A stretch of DNA of 64,000 nucleotides from Ptychodera flava (lineage: Eukaryota > Hemichordata > Enteropneusta > Ptychoderidae). The DNA lies in NCBI RefSeq assembly GCF_041260155.1, contig NC_091941.1, positions 27,009,247-27,073,246 of the forward strand. The letters run 5' to 3'. The notes under the pieces are model-generated. The model searched no databases and had not been told where the DNA came from. It saw only the letters and a program-made list of their open reading frames with translations. Shown piece by piece: positions 1 through 13,678 of the stretch (within the stretch, counting starts at the first letter, position 1; the number at the start of each line of letters is the position of its first letter). The position numbers and the translations under genes are program-made.

Positions 1-2327
1 AGCATCCTATATCTCCATCTGCAAAAGAAACAACTGTAGCATCAGATGAATTCAAAATGTTAAAAAATACTCCACCTTTTAGTTTTATTACAATGTCCAT
101 GAAGATTTGTCTGTTCTATTCCAACAGAGACATTTAGTTTCTCATTTTTACAATGAGGATTCAGTAAAATATACAAAAGGTCACAGTATGACCATGTTTT
201 GACATTGAAGCATTGCACAGAAACTGGTGTGTACAAAACAAAAAATCTTTGCGTGAACTAACTTTCACACTGAACAAATTTTATCCTCTCAGGTTCATGT
301 AAAATCAGTTGCAAGAAGTGTAGTTTGAGTTCACAAATGTGATGTTTGAAATGATATGACATGAAAGTAAATCATTGAGATTTGACGTTTGTTCACAACC
401 TCTTCAACTCAAATTCCCTGAAAATATGTGAACAATCATATTTGGTAGCAGCAGGATTGGGTCAAACCATGGTGGTGAAAGGACTCAGAAAAATGGCCGA
501 ACTATACTTGTGAGCATGCCAAATGTTGTGCACAAACAATATCAGACGTTGTAACCATACCTGCAACAGCCACAAGATTTTTCAGTGACCATACATGGAA
601 TTCACCGAGTAAACTTGCCATTGTTGAAGCAGAACAGATCACTGCTCTCAGACAGTTCACACTATCTGTTTAGAAAATAAAAATATATTGTGCTTACATG
701 GATCTGTAATAAGTGGCTACAGTTTTGAAAAAAAACAAAGCTCTATATGCTTAAAATTATCTGTAGTTCTTCTTTGCATGATGATAAGCAATTTGCACAA
801 CAAATGTTAAAATATTATCTCATGAGTAGCCTAGCCTGCCTAAACTTCTGTGCACAACTTGAAGTGTTTTTTTAAAGTGTTGTTTTGAAGAGTTGTTTTA
901 AATCAATACTTCATAAGGGCAATATATGTAGAAGCTACATATCGCTAAATGATTAAATGGTGTTCCCAAAACTTCTAAATTCATTTTTATAAGATCGCTT
1001 CTTGGGGGTGGGGGTTAGTTCCACAGAAAAGTGCATGGGTATGTACCAAACAAATGAGTCCCTTTTCCACAATAAAATCCCTTGACATGAGTTGACTTTA
1101 CGTAAAAAATCCTCCCTAATCATGGGTTGATCACCCCAATATGAGAATATTGGGGTAACCCCCTCCCCCAACAAGATTGCGTTCCAATACCATGTGAAGG
1201 GATAACTCCCATAGGTGTATCATGTTCACTTATACAATAACACGCAATGGATCGACACAAGCATGGTTACTCTACGCCAACAGTTAATGTGATGCAAGTG
1301 AGTTGGAAGTCTTGTTGGTTCTTACATTTCCTGTGATGTCAATCATCTCAATGCAATAACAGTCTAGTGTCATAATAAGTTGGAATTGTTGTGACTTATA
1401 TTTGACTGACAGTGATCATCAAGAGGTGATTGCTGAATGGCATGAATCTTTCAAACAGACACACTTGTGACTGTGTTTTATGTACTATGTTGATCTCCTA
1501 TCAGATCATGAAGACTCTACAATCACTACTGTCACTCCCACTATCAGCAACTTTGTCTTGCAAATCATATGAATGATCAATATTTAGTACCAATCTTTGA
1601 ACTTGTCATTTTTTATATATGGATATTCAAATCCATTCTTGTCTAAACTATAGACATGTTTGAATCCCTTCAACGGAATCGACTTCAGCCTGTAACCAAT
1701 AAAATAATACTCATACTTCTTGTCAGCGTTTCAGAAAAAGGACAAGGAAAGGGGTGAATGCTAGCAACGTCGAGTCGAGTAATGTTAGATCCTGTACGAA
1801 CATGCATCTCCGAACATGCATATTGCAATTGTATAATGTTGTCCTACATTTACCTATTAGAGGCGCTAGACTCAGTTGTCTTGACACTGGCAATGCAACC
1901 TGTAAAAGAGAACTTGTGCAGCTCAAGCTCGCGTTGCGACCTTCAACTATGTTTTTAACACGTTACATTACTGCCGTAGTCTTTGATAAATCTCTGTGTC
2001 AAGGGTCGAGAGTGATTTCTTCCTTCTTGTGATGCAGTCCAATGTTACGTAGCAAAGATTTTCAACATCAGATTTATCGACCGTACTATTCAAAAGAATT
2101 GTTACCTTTTTAATGTAGCACATAATGGGTTGCCGTCCCGTTCTTACATGGCATAAACATCGTTCACTTCTGAAGCTTCGGGTCAGCGCTCGGTGAAATA
2201 TTTGTTGTTACTGGCCGGGTCATCAGAGGTCATATGAAACACATCACCTTATTGCACCGAAAAGTAGATGTCTGTTTGTTACGGCTATTACAATTGGTGT
2301 TCCTGAATCACGTGATATTTATGCAAG
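1..2327. other. Gene-free stretch upstream of CCDC97
   Basis: I found no exon with coding character and splice sites on either strand. It contains a degenerate copy of an 85-bp TTAA-type repeat near 399-482 and a short perfect hairpin (ACCCCAATAT, a short loop, ATATTGGGGT) at about 1133-1157. The last 200 bases are richer in CpG, as expected for the CCDC97 promoter. The short open frames here overlap one another on both strands and look like chance. Confidence 0.5.
399..482 (+). repeat. Degenerate copy of the 85-bp TTAA-type MITE
   Basis: The right half (GGTCAAACCATGGTGGTGAAAGG) matches the right half of the better copy at 23608-23692. The left part (CCTCTTCAACTC, then TTCCCTG) is a weaker match at the expected distance. 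The flanking TTAA is no longer intact, so this looks like an old copy. Confidence 0.5.
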
Positions 2328-5300
2328 ATGGCAGCTACCTGGCCTGATGAGTCGTGGTGAGAACGTAGTAGCCCAGAGGGAGACAGTTTGGTTTGATTTC
2401 ATTTAACACTTGTCAAGTCTAAAAAATTTGGTAACAAAGTATCGTTGCATGCACCGGAGGGACGGTGGTCCTCGGAAATAATTATTCTTGTCAGCTGAGC
2501 AAATTTACTGTGTACAGTACAGTATGACTACGAGTACAAGAATACACACATTGGTGCTCCATTAACATCTTTCAACGCATCTAACTGATGCTGGTGGGTT
2601 TTTTTTTTATCGTATACTTATGTAGTATCATATCATAGTAAGATAGTTGTACAGGGTGAGCACACACCTTTTGTCATTCTTTGGTAAAATATATGCATAC
2701 ATTTATTAACTTTCTTGAAGAATGCATAACATTTTAACTAGCATAGAAAATTTTCTACCTCCTATCAATGGGACATTCTCCATCACAACCACTTTATTAT
2801 TTAAAGCATGATGTGCCAGGTTTCATTCTAATCTTATAAATCTCTTTTTTGTGGCATGGGGAGACAGATTTTTGACGTTTGGACAGGAAAACTAGACAGC
2901 CATTGAGCCAATCAGCTGAGGAAGGATGCACTGGGGAGACTTCACAGATGAGCCTGCAGAAAGGGCCAGTACTGCTGAATTGAGCCCAGAGGAAAGTATG
3001 ATTAAGCGCATTGCAAACAGCAATGCGAGAATCAAGAACCAACAGAGAGGTGAACCTGACTTGACTGAAGAGGAAAAAATTAACATATTAAGGGACCTGC
3101 TGCACAGAAAACCTGCAGTGTTCCTGGAGAGGTTTGGCAGTTTCTTAGAAAGTCAAGACATGCAAGTGTTTGATAATCTTAAGAGTGATTATGAGATTGA
3201 CTTCTACTTGAAGGAAATTCAGAAGCAACTGGATAGGAAGAAGAATTTAACCAAAGTCCGTAACAGGCGGTACGAAGCGATGAAAAAACTAATGGATGAT
3301 GGGACATACTTCAGTGAAGATGCAATGCAGGAAAGGGATCCTCTTATGTATGAACAGTATGTCGGTCAGTATTTGACTGCTGAGGAGAAAGAACAAAGAC
3401 ACAAGAAAATTGATCAGGCTGATTTGAGATTTTCAACCATCCTGATGGATTTCATGGACAGGAAAGCAGTTGAGGAACTTCTTCAAAGACAGAAGAAAGC
3501 TGAAGATGATGCAATGGAAGAAGAAGAAGAGGAAGATAGTGAAAGTGAAGGTAACGGTTACACTTCTTAGAATATTAACAACAAATATCAATGCAGCTAC
3601 TGTTCATAGATATTGTTGTAGTTATTATAAGTTGATATACAGTAATTGTTTGGGATTCATTTCTATATTCAAGTTTTGATATTTAAAATGTATCTATATG
3701 TTCCTCTTCTTTTGAAGGCTTTATTTATAAAATAATTAAATAGATGATTACATTAACAAAATAATTTTAAAAATATCTCTATTGCTTTTGAAATCAAACA
3801 AAGTTCTTTTTGTTGTTATTAAGACTATTAAACAATGCCATTAGACAGAGATAGTCTTTGTTCTAGGGTTAACCTCAAATGGAGGCCAATTATGTTGGAC
3901 CATACTATATATATATATCAATGAGAGATAAAAATATTAAATCCGACATTTTTGTTCAAGGAATGTTCTTTTACGCCCTGCCTTTTATAGTTTAATATCT
4001 TTTCAATTGAAGTTGTTTACACACGGATATAAAATGTGACTTCTTCCAGTCTTCATTGAATTCTATAGTATACGCTGTCCTATGGTAGATCCTCACTTAC
4101 GTGACCAGCATGGAGTCTGTGATGCCAAAATAATATTATGATGCCCACATAGCTAGTTTTAACCTGCTGCATCAAGCAAAGTATAGACTTAGGTTTTTAG
4201 CTACTAGAAGCTATTGAGATGGGTATCCGTCCGGCGACTGTCATCAGTCTGTATGTATGTATGTATGTATGCATGCATGTATGTCGTGTGTGAGGATGTC
4301 CGTCCACTCAAATATCTTGAGAACCGCAGTACTTACAGATTTGATATTTGTTGTGTAGATTCAAAATATGATTATGAGAAACTGCCTTTTTTTATTTTTT
4401 GATATTGTTGAAATGACCCAACTTAGATTTGTTCAAATTGTGATGAAATATGCAAATTTGTATTTTTAAGGGATTTTTTGCTCATTTTTGGTCAAAAATT
4501 ATTTCATCAAAACCGCTTGTCTGACAACTTTGATATATGGTATACAGTTCATAGGAATAATCAAAATATGATATATTGAAATTATGATGAAATTTGCAAT
4601 TTTGTATTTTGGCGCAATTTTTGCCATTTTTGGTCAAAAAATTTGTTTCTCAAAACTGCTTGTCTGATAGCTTTGATATTTCGTAAACAGGTTCCTAGGG
4701 GTTATCTTAGTGTGATATATTGAAATTGTGATGAAATCTCAATTTTTGTACTTATGGGGTTAATTTTGGCATTTTTGGTCAAAATCTTTGTTTCTCAAAA
4801 GTTACTCTTCTGATAGCTTTGATATTTGGTTCATAGGGTCTATCTTAATGTAATATATGGAAATTATGATGAAATCTTCAATTTTTTATTTTTGCAGCTA
4901 ATTTTGCCTTTTTGGTCAGGCTCTCCTGAAATGAGCTATCAAAGATATCCACCTTTGTCATCAACATGTGTCACAAAAAGTTGTTCTCTACATAACACAC
5001 CAGAGCTCTGTGGACTGTCAGGTCGCTTGGTTTTTCAAAATCGCTGAACAGACAGCTTTAATATTTGGTAAACAGGTCCCTAAGATGACTTTAGGGAGAT
5101 AAATTCATACATTCAGGAAATACGTAATTTTGTATCCATGTCTACCCATATAGTAGCTTCAGGGACATTGGCCCTATGTTTTATTATACTTGAAATTGTT
5201 TTTGCCATGCCAAGAGAAAAATGTCACAATTAAAAAGTGGTACCTTTCCATAAAAGTTTTGCACCATAATAGTTTATGAACTGATTAACTGTTCAAGGTG

Positions 5301-5804
5301 TCTTTTTTTGACGGTATGTTCCTATTGTTTGATCAAAATCATATTTTTTTAAAAATAGATGATGAAGATGACATGGTAACTGATAAAACACAAGTAAAGA
5401 GCAGAGACTTGGATTCAGATGATGATGCTGAGGATGAGGAAGAGCAAGGGGCAACTGCATCAACATACCAACCTGTGCCAGCAACTGATGAAGAAAAATC
5501 CATGTTGAGACATGAATTCATGCGCAACATGCAATTACGATTCATACAGGGCCAAGACAGAGACTTTGACTATGGCAGTGTGGACACCAATGTTGAATAC
5601 GATTCTTTAGATATCAGAGAGCATGACGAGGAGGAGAGTTACTTCGATGATGAAGAGCCCTCTACAGCCAGGGTTGAATTCAGTAGTGATGAGGGTAGTC
5701 AAGATGTGAAGTGTGTGCCTTATACACAGTCAGCTGACAATGAACCAGAGTACGATGAGATGGAACTCGATGAAAAAGACAGTAATGATGAAACTGATAG
5801 GTAG
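2328..5804 (+). CDS. CCDC97: CCDC97-like protein (coiled-coil domain-containing protein 97)
   Basis: Coding exons: 2328-2356, 2925-3550 and 5359-5804 (stop TAG). The lengths sum to 1101 nt, or 366 residues; human CCDC97 is about 343. Exon 1 starts ATGGCAGCT and ends at donor GTGAGA; exon 2 ends at GTAACG with one base left, which joins the next exon as GAT. The exon 2 acceptor (GAAG before GATGCAC) lacks a good pyrimidine tract and is the weakest junction. Family landmarks in order are HWGDF near the N-terminus, GEPDLTEEEK, KPAVFLERF, RNRRYEAMKKL, YEQYVGQYLT, a long Glu/Asp run across the exon 2/3 junction, then QDRDFDYGSVD, EYDSLDIREHDEEE and YFDDEEP. These follow the DUF2052/CCDC97 family closely. 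The family is nuclear and reported with U2 snRNP/SF3B components; that role is from family knowledge, not from this sequence. Alternative: translation could start at the in-frame ATG at 2926. Confidence 0.9.
4208..5140 (+). repeat. Tandem-unit repeat element, copy 1 (CCDC97 intron 2)
   Basis: The intron between the last two CCDC97 exons holds four or five degenerate units of about 145 bp. Each has the core order AGCTTTGATATTTGG, ACAGGTTCCTA, TTATGATGAAATC, then ATTTTTGGTCAAAA. A (GTAT)n run lies near 4246-4285 at the left end. The right end (ATCAACATGTGTCA, CTCTACATAA, GAGCT, CAGGTCGCTTG near 4960-5030) matches the right end of the larger copy at 47295-48967. Unit-like sequence continues to about 5130, so the right border is uncertain. 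Confidence 0.75.
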
Positions 5805-5944
5805 CAATCAATATATTGTGATAATGATTGGTACAAATCGATATAATACATTTATGTGTATGTGTAATGGTAAAATCTTTTGATAACTGCCCAAGCATTT
5901 TAGTTCAGAAACAGAAGTCATATGTTTATCAAAAGCAAAAACAA

Positions 5945-5950
5945 AATAAA
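5945..5950 (+). terminator. Candidate poly(A) signal for CCDC97
   Basis: This is the first canonical AATAAA after the CCDC97 stop codon, 140 bases downstream. No transcript evidence is available, so use of this site is inferred. Confidence 0.45.
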
Positions 5951-7212
5951 TATCACACAATACAAAAATTGTATAACTGGTGGCATCTTACCATTTGATC
6001 AATGAAGTTTTTGGAAGCAACATCATGGTGCAACAAGTTTAAAGTTTATATCTAGTACTGTGAATACATCTGTAGGTCTTGATCTCAAAGACTCAGTCAA
6101 GGTATATGGTCTCAGAACTCAATACCTTGAGAAATCATAGGCTATGATGAAGGAAATATTATGTTTGAGGATTTTGCAATGCATCTCAAATACATGTGTA
6201 CAGAGAAACTGATTCTGAAGAGTGCAGATAAGGTACCTCATGTTTTATGTAGGGTTTCTTTTGGCAAAACTTTCTTTATATAAAATTCACAATTTTTTTT
6301 AGAAGAGAAAACAAGTTTTTTTATTTCATAATTGATGTGTTTTCAATTAATGCTTACTGTGGCACTCATGTTACAATGGCTGTCCTCCCTAAGGGCATTT
6401 TCCCCATATTCAAACAACTTTAGGTTAGGAGGCCCGAAAGGAAGTCTTTCAATTTAATTTTATAGACATCCGTTTGTTACAATATGACTCACCAGCTGAA
6501 AGCAGAAGTTGCAGGTTTTGAATGATATAAACATACTGACCAAAATTGCATAAATTTCGCAATTGAATTATGGTGATTAGATTATTAGGTGTATCTAATG
6601 TCACATTGCATGATTGATCAGACGTGAGCATTTTCTAAATTCATATCATGAGCGACAACTGTCAGCATGCAGAGCACTGTGGAGAAAGTATCTAGATATT
6701 CTTGTTGTGATTTAGCATATCATCGACTGGCCAACTTTCTTTAAATGAAGTCAATGTGCAAACTACGGGGATGCTTTCATCGGAGTTGCTGTTTGTTTGA
6801 TATCAGTGCAGTTTTACTTCATAAATTGCAGCATTGTTCAAAATTTGTCATCTGTGAACAGACGTGTACATAAATGTAAGCAAAATACAGCATCATCATG
6901 TACCAGTTTCAATAAAGTGATACATACTTTTCAGTTATTAAACAATAGCAGTGATAGATTTATAATGTTAGGTGTTTAATTTTTTTCAAGACTGAAAACA
7001 ATGATTGTAATTTATTCTGTATTGTATCTTGAATCAGATATTAAAACATCTACTTGAACTTGATTTGCCTTTATCAATCTCTTGCAATGGAGACAGCACA
7101 CAATATTAACCAGTGTTCTCACAGTAGGACCTCTTGTCGGAAATTCCTATCCAATGCATGAGTATGTGCACTCATTGTTCGACGTTTATAGACTTATAGC
7201 AGTGTCATTTAA

Positions 7213-7985
7213 GGTGAAGTACTACGAATTACGTCAAAATTAAGTTGTGGTGTCATTTTCTTGAAACTTTGCACAAATATTCTTGGAAGTTGTGCAAGTT
7301 CAAAAATGAAATAAAAAACGGGGGGTCACCAGCTTGTTTCCATGGAAACGGACGTTAAAATGGCGTCGTTGGAAATAAATAAAAATGATATAATTCACTT
7401 AAACTAAATAAAGCAATTATAAACGCTTAGCAAATGAGTTAATTTTAATAAATACCTAGACTTAAGATCCATATCTATCGAATGTATAGTTTTCATGATG
7501 TTTGTGAAGAATTTTAACATAAGTATCGATTACAAAATGAAGATATCAAAATTATATCACTTCATAATTTTCGAACTTTCTTCCCGTCGCTTTGAATGGT
7601 GTCATTTTGACCAAACTTGGAGAATAAAATCCTGACATAATACCATTTAGTTTACACTTTTAATAAAAGGGTGTCACCACGCTACTTTTACAATATCTCC
7701 AGGTGAATGGGTAATTTGCCGCCATATTAAATTGGAGAGAAGTGTTAATTTTTCGCTCATATGGAATAAAAACCAGCTTCCTAGGGGGTCAAAATATGAC
7801 AAGGTTATAGGTCACATGTATTTCTAAGACACTGGGTCCAAAAATTAGGTAAAAGCGCAATTTCAACAATGACAGGTGATGTTAAATACATGCGCTATAA
7901 AATAACCCATTTGCGGCAGGCTGGAGTTAAATCTGCGCAGAAACGTTCTAAAGCGTGTGCGCGTCCGAATTCGTCGCCCTTTACC
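7213..7985. mobile_element. 773-bp non-autonomous TTAA-flanked element
   Basis: TTAA occurs at 7209-7212 and again at 7986-7989. The ends are imperfect inverted repeats: GGTGAAGTACTACGAATTAC on the left and, on the opposite strand from the right, GGTAAAGGGCGACGAATTC. The interior has no long open frame. TTAA duplication is the signature of piggyBac-type transposases, so this is probably a mobilised non-autonomous element, but no transposase is seen in the window. Confidence 0.65.
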
Positions 7986-10900
7986 TTAATTGTTGTCAGG
8001 GTATCATTTTGTTCCAATGTTCACAGTATTCATAGTTTGAATGTCGATAGCATCGCTTGATATGATAGTGTACATATCCCATTCAGAACTGTTTGTTACA
8101 TACACAGGGAAAAATATATTCATAGTTTGACTTTTTCTTTAAAGTAATAAGTTGATGCACTGACATATCCATTTATTGAAGGTGACACATGCTATGTTGT
8201 TGCATGCACCATTTATATTGGACAGTGCATTTATTTTGAAGTAAACAGTGATAAAAAGGTTGCACTTTCAATGTTTCTTTAATATGTAACCTTGCATCTG
8301 TAATGATCCCCTTAGGCTAATTTTGTTGCTACTCAAATTATGAAACCTGAAAATATAAAATAATTTGAAAGACAAATTGTACTGAGGTTTGTGGTTATTT
8401 TTGTTTGTAGAGACATGAAAATAAATTAATGCTAGAGATTACCAGTACATATGGGTACAAAATTGCCAAATACTGAATTTTCACCCTTTCAACAGTGTGT
8501 AAATGATGTCCCAACTGCTGTGCAGTGAGAAGTCCCTAATCAACACTTAGAAATGACTCATCTAAGCTGAGTATGTCATCTCTGCACGAAGCCAAGCTGG
8601 GTCAATAAAATCTCAGGCTCAATATGATCTATTTCTGATGTTACCAGATGTCCAATTACTCAACGAGAACTTTCACATCACTGAGTAGGCCCTTGAAGAT
8701 GCAATGATGTGGCCAATTAGGTTTGCCTAATTAGGATTACCATTGCAAGTTGGAAAAAGTCTGTGGATAATAATAGGAAAGCTGTCAATCAGAGCAACTG
8801 TAACTTTGCATTTTGTGACTTTTGGAGAGGTGCCATTTGTTGTATGATTATTCTTTCAACCAGAATTTAAATGTAATCAGGACTTAGGTAAATTTTTTTG
8901 ATAAAGAAGGCAAGAGCAATGATGTAGTTTGAATCCCCAAATTTTATTATTTCTTTTGGAAACACAGTCAGACAAGATGCAGAATATTGCACACAAATTT
9001 AAAATACAGCATGTTGGCATTCATCTAGTCCATCAAATGTAAAGCTGCTGCCATATGCAGACTCAAGAAACACTAACTGTCAATAGAAAAGTTCTTTACA
9101 GTCATTCAGCATAAAAGCAAATTTGTTCACTGACTTCACCCTCAAAGCAACTGCCAATACACACACAAGTCAGCGAGGAAGTATTTACAGAGTTATGTTG
9201 ATCTGAAATGCTAACATACACAGAAATCCCCTGTACAGCAACTGTGAAGTTTGACTTTGCTACACAAAATGATCTCTACACATCAATGGCATACACAAGT
9301 CACTGCATAACTTGATTTGTTACAGAACAGATTTCCAGAGGAAATTATTACCTCATTTCATCCCCATCTAAGAATTATTTAACACACTTCATTTTCAGTA
9401 ACCCTGTGTCATCAGATTTATCAAGGTAGGATACTGATTCACTGGACACATAATTCCCTGGAACACATTCAGACAAGATGCTAAATGCTAAAAAATACTA
9501 TCGACTACTCAGCATGGGGCACACCTGTTAATGTGAGAACTAAAGACTGATAATGTGGCATTTTGGGCACGCTGCAAACATGACAGATTCATATCAAACA
9601 AATTTCACTCTGCTGTTTCAAAGATGATGCCCTAGAGACTGGACACAGTGATGAAGCGACACATTTGTCATTAATCTAGTAGTCTCCCCATATGTAGGTC
9701 AATGTCATCTGTTGGAATGAAATGACAGCAGAGAGATGACAATCGCTATGTAAAGATATCTGCTCGCTACATACATGAAACTACTATAGAAATTTCAATA
9801 CAAAGACAGACTAGACTAGAGAATTTCTAAGAATTTACATTTGTGGATTTCAAAATCCAGAAGTAAAGTGCATGACAACAGAGTCAAAACTGCTTTTTCA
9901 AAACAAGAAACATATTCATATGTGCACACTTCATTTACATCACCAAATAACTGTAGAAACTCAAAATTCAATGACCTTGAATAAATTGACAAGGTCATAT
10001 GGGATTGCTGCAGGCCAGTATTTTGACCATTTTCAACTATGTGTAATACTGACACATTTTTTAATACAAACACACAACCCAGGAGAGTTACACTGGGGGA
10101 GGGACTGACAGTGTAGTATTCATTGAAGATTAACTATTGGAATGTCAGTGATATACGATTTCAGTAGAATGTTTTGGCATTGTGCCAGGGAAGCAGGGTA
10201 GATTAATTTGGCGGAAGCACTGACATCTTCAGTATGTGTACAAGTTGATCATAAATGTCTGTAACAACAAAATTGAACAATACTTCACAAACGATACCAA
10301 ACTAAAATTTGATATATCATCTAGTCTGCAAATGTAACTAAAAGGTACTGCACACATCATCCACTCCAGAATTTTACTGGTCCAATGAACATGTTCATGT
10401 AATGATGGACACGTTTACATCAGGTGACAATACATGCCAAGAGGAAGATCAAATCATATGATCATGGAAACCTGGTGTGGGAACCTTCACAACTTTACAA
10501 CATCCTTTCAAGGTTTTCCTCTAAGCTTATTGGTCCTTCAGGCATGGACTGTAATTGATGAATGTGTGATAAAATCTGTGGTTAGCTGACTTTACAGCAT
10601 GTGCTGAAACAGGATGGGCTGACATGTAGCAGAAATGTGTGACAAATGCCTGAGAGAAAATTTAAGATTATTGCCATGGATTAAATAAAATATTGCAGAT
10701 GACGACTCATCAAAGGGACAAAAAAGCTAGAAAACATAAATAATCCACTACACCATATAATTAATACTGGCAAGATGCAAAAGAAAGTCCATAAATACAA
10801 ATCACATTGTGCTCTCAGTTAGAATCATTAACTAAACATGTATTTATATTTTCATGTTTTCATAGGTACCAGCTTTTACATGTTCCTTTTGTTTTTTCTG

Positions 10901-13327
10901 CAGATATTCTGACGGTTAGAAATGAATACGAGTTATTGTAACTTTGATTATTCTTACATTGTGATTTCAAAGTGATATATATTTGATATATAAATATTCA
11001 CTGCAATGTGCATGAAGACAGTGCTCAGGTATTGATTTTCAAAGAAATGGTGGTAACATGTGAATGCAAATCTTAACAGCAAATAAATAAATAAATAACT
11101 AGCAGATCAGGTGTTATGAAGATACATATATACGTACACATCTAGTAAGTGACATGTACACATCTAGTAAGTGAAGTTAAAATTTCTGTGATATTATGAT
11201 TAATGATGGCTTAAGTAATTAAGTTGCCTCCCTTGAATTTCAAGAACCTTTCCTGAAAAGGGAAATATTGCCATCCTCTGATATGAAATTTGTTCTTGAC
11301 AAGACCATAGAAAACTACAGTTATGGTCGCCAACAATTGAAGACATCCTAAGAAAACTTTACAACAAGAAACCCTGTGTTTATCATCTAAGCCTGTTCTT
11401 TACATACTGAATGAAAATGATAAATATCAGTTTACCTAAGCATACTGACTTGTTGTCAGCTTTGCCCTGATGTCTTCTTACTTTGGAAAACATGAAATAT
11501 GAATTTTGATGGCAAGCAAGAAGAATGGGCACTTATGCAGTACCACTACAACAACCAAATGCACCAAAAGACACTGAAAATTTTGCCCAAAATTTTGTAA
11601 CTTTCCTTGTAGAGAGTTTTTATTTCCCCACAAGATGGAGTCAATAGGATTGTTTAAAAAGCTAGTCTAACAAATCGATTATTCAAACAAAGGAAAAATA
11701 AAACTGGTAGTGCACTTTCAGTTTGTTGTCATACAATGGCAGCAGTGGGGTCATATTATAGCACCAGTTTGAATAGTTTTCTTGGTATTTTCAATACAGA
11801 TACATATATGTTATGCCGCTCCTGTATATTACGTATATATATCTAGGAATATCTGTATAAAACAAGGTGTTCCAATTCAACCAAAATCATATTTGTTATT
11901 CAAATGTTTGAATACTGTAACAATGAAGAAAGACCAGCTTTTTCATATTCCAGAAGCTGTATTTCTATCAAAGTTCTGAACAAACAATAACAATTATCAC
12001 AAACAGAGTTGTATCCACTTCTGGTATGCTTGTTCATATCAAGCATAGTACATGGTGCAAACTATTATTACTAAGTGCAAATGTTACATGCTTCAATAAC
12101 TTACTCATGTTACAAATGTTTAAATGTTGTCTGTTGAAAGACAAAAACCATTACCGAAACCACAATTTGATGGATTTGCATGTATTATTCCATGCAGCAG
12201 AACCTACATTTCAGGGGTTTACATTAATATTCACCTTCATTTTGAAACAAAGAAAATGTGTTCATAAAATATGCATTGAGCACATAGTCATTTACCCTTG
12301 AAAATTTATCATTTTTTGGCATGTTCAAGGTCCTGAATATAATTGGCCATGTCTGCCTTGACAGAGATTGCTGAAGATTCTTGATTTCTATGGCTGTGGT
12401 TGCTAAAGAATTGTTTTTATTTGGCATCCTAATTAGCTTTATGAGCATAAACATTTGTAAATTTGTAGCAAAACTGGCCACTTCATTGGGGATGTGGCCA
12501 CTATTGCAGATCCAAATATTGTTACCCTCTATGCTTGAACAGAATTCATCATACCGTATATGTTTTGGCAAAACTGTCGAAGATCATCGATTACTGCTAA
12601 TGAACATCAATATTAATATGGAATACCGAAATCTGCTAAACACATAATGTAACTGTCGGCTTCATGTGAGGCCGAAATTGCCCTGGAAAATGTACAGCCC
12701 ATCGCTGTGATCACCTTTCTACTCTTGTAGCCAAAAACTGCTGAAGGCTAATGGTAGCTATGGTCACAGTCAGAGTCACTTGACTAAATTTTGTAAGATT
12801 CATTTACCGGTATACTAATGACACTATTGTGTTATTGGTTTATGGTTGCCATATTTGTTGAGCAAATACTTGTAATTTTTGGCATCACAGTGACCATGTG
12901 ACTGTTGCTCAGAGTACAGCAACAAAAGCTATTGTTGTCTACTATACTTGTAGAAAGTTAAGAATGGTATTGTGGACAGAAATTGGCAAAATATTCAATG
13001 AAAAATCAAACAATCAAACAATTTTGAGATCTCAATCTATTAATTTTGATTGAGGTTCATACAAAACATAAGCACACATGTACCACTGCAAAAGAGAGGA
13101 CATATGCAGCCATACTTTTTTGTCTAAAATGACAAAATATTGACAACAGCAAAATTGATTATTATGAATATCATTTGAACTTGAAAACTTAGACCGTCTT
13201 GAAAATCTGTATTAAATATCAAATCAAATATATTAGATTAATCAAGCTATGCAATGCTGAAGATTTTCAACAAAAATAGGGAAAGCAGTCTAAGCAAAAA
13301 GCAACTGTTAATCTTATCAAGATTTAA

Positions 13328-13678
13328 GGTAGTATGCGCCTCAAATGTGAAAGACTTAAAACTTTTGCTCAAACTCTCCTAAATGAAACTTACAACCATT
13401 CTCTTACCAAATCAACAATAAAAATCAGGGGTCACTGTGCAAAGTTTGGAACTAGCGAAACAAATTACTCAACATTTTGCGATATTTGAAATTCAAAATG
13501 GCTGTCATCCATGTGTTGACTCTATGCGGGGAAAATTAAATTTTGGATTTTCGATAAATTAAGATGGTAAAAGTTTTTCTTTCTCCAAGAGCTTTTAAAA
13601 TGAGCCCAAAAAATGCTAGATCGGGAAAGAACTGTAGAAATTTGAGAGTCTGAATATGTCCCCAAGGCGCGTTCTACC
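13328..13678 (+). mobile_element. 351-bp TTAA-flanked MITE, copy 1
   Basis: It is bounded by TTAA at 13324-13327 and 13679-13682. The left end GGTAGTATGCGCC is the inverted partner of the right end GGCGCGTTCTACC. The interior aligns along its whole length with copies at 27442-27778 and 29356-29705, sharing CATTCTCTTACCAAATCAA, CAAAATGGCTG and CCAAGAGCTT. All three copies lie in the same orientation. It has no coding capacity. Confidence 0.8.

Noticed and set aside
1133-1157. Perfect 10-bp-stem hairpin resembling a bacterial terminator
   Set aside because: The window is animal nuclear DNA with no gene ending here, and a stem of this size occurs by chance.
12224-12571. 115-residue minus-strand open frame
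   Set aside because: It lies in likely DESI2 3' UTR or intergenic DNA and resembles nothing I know.
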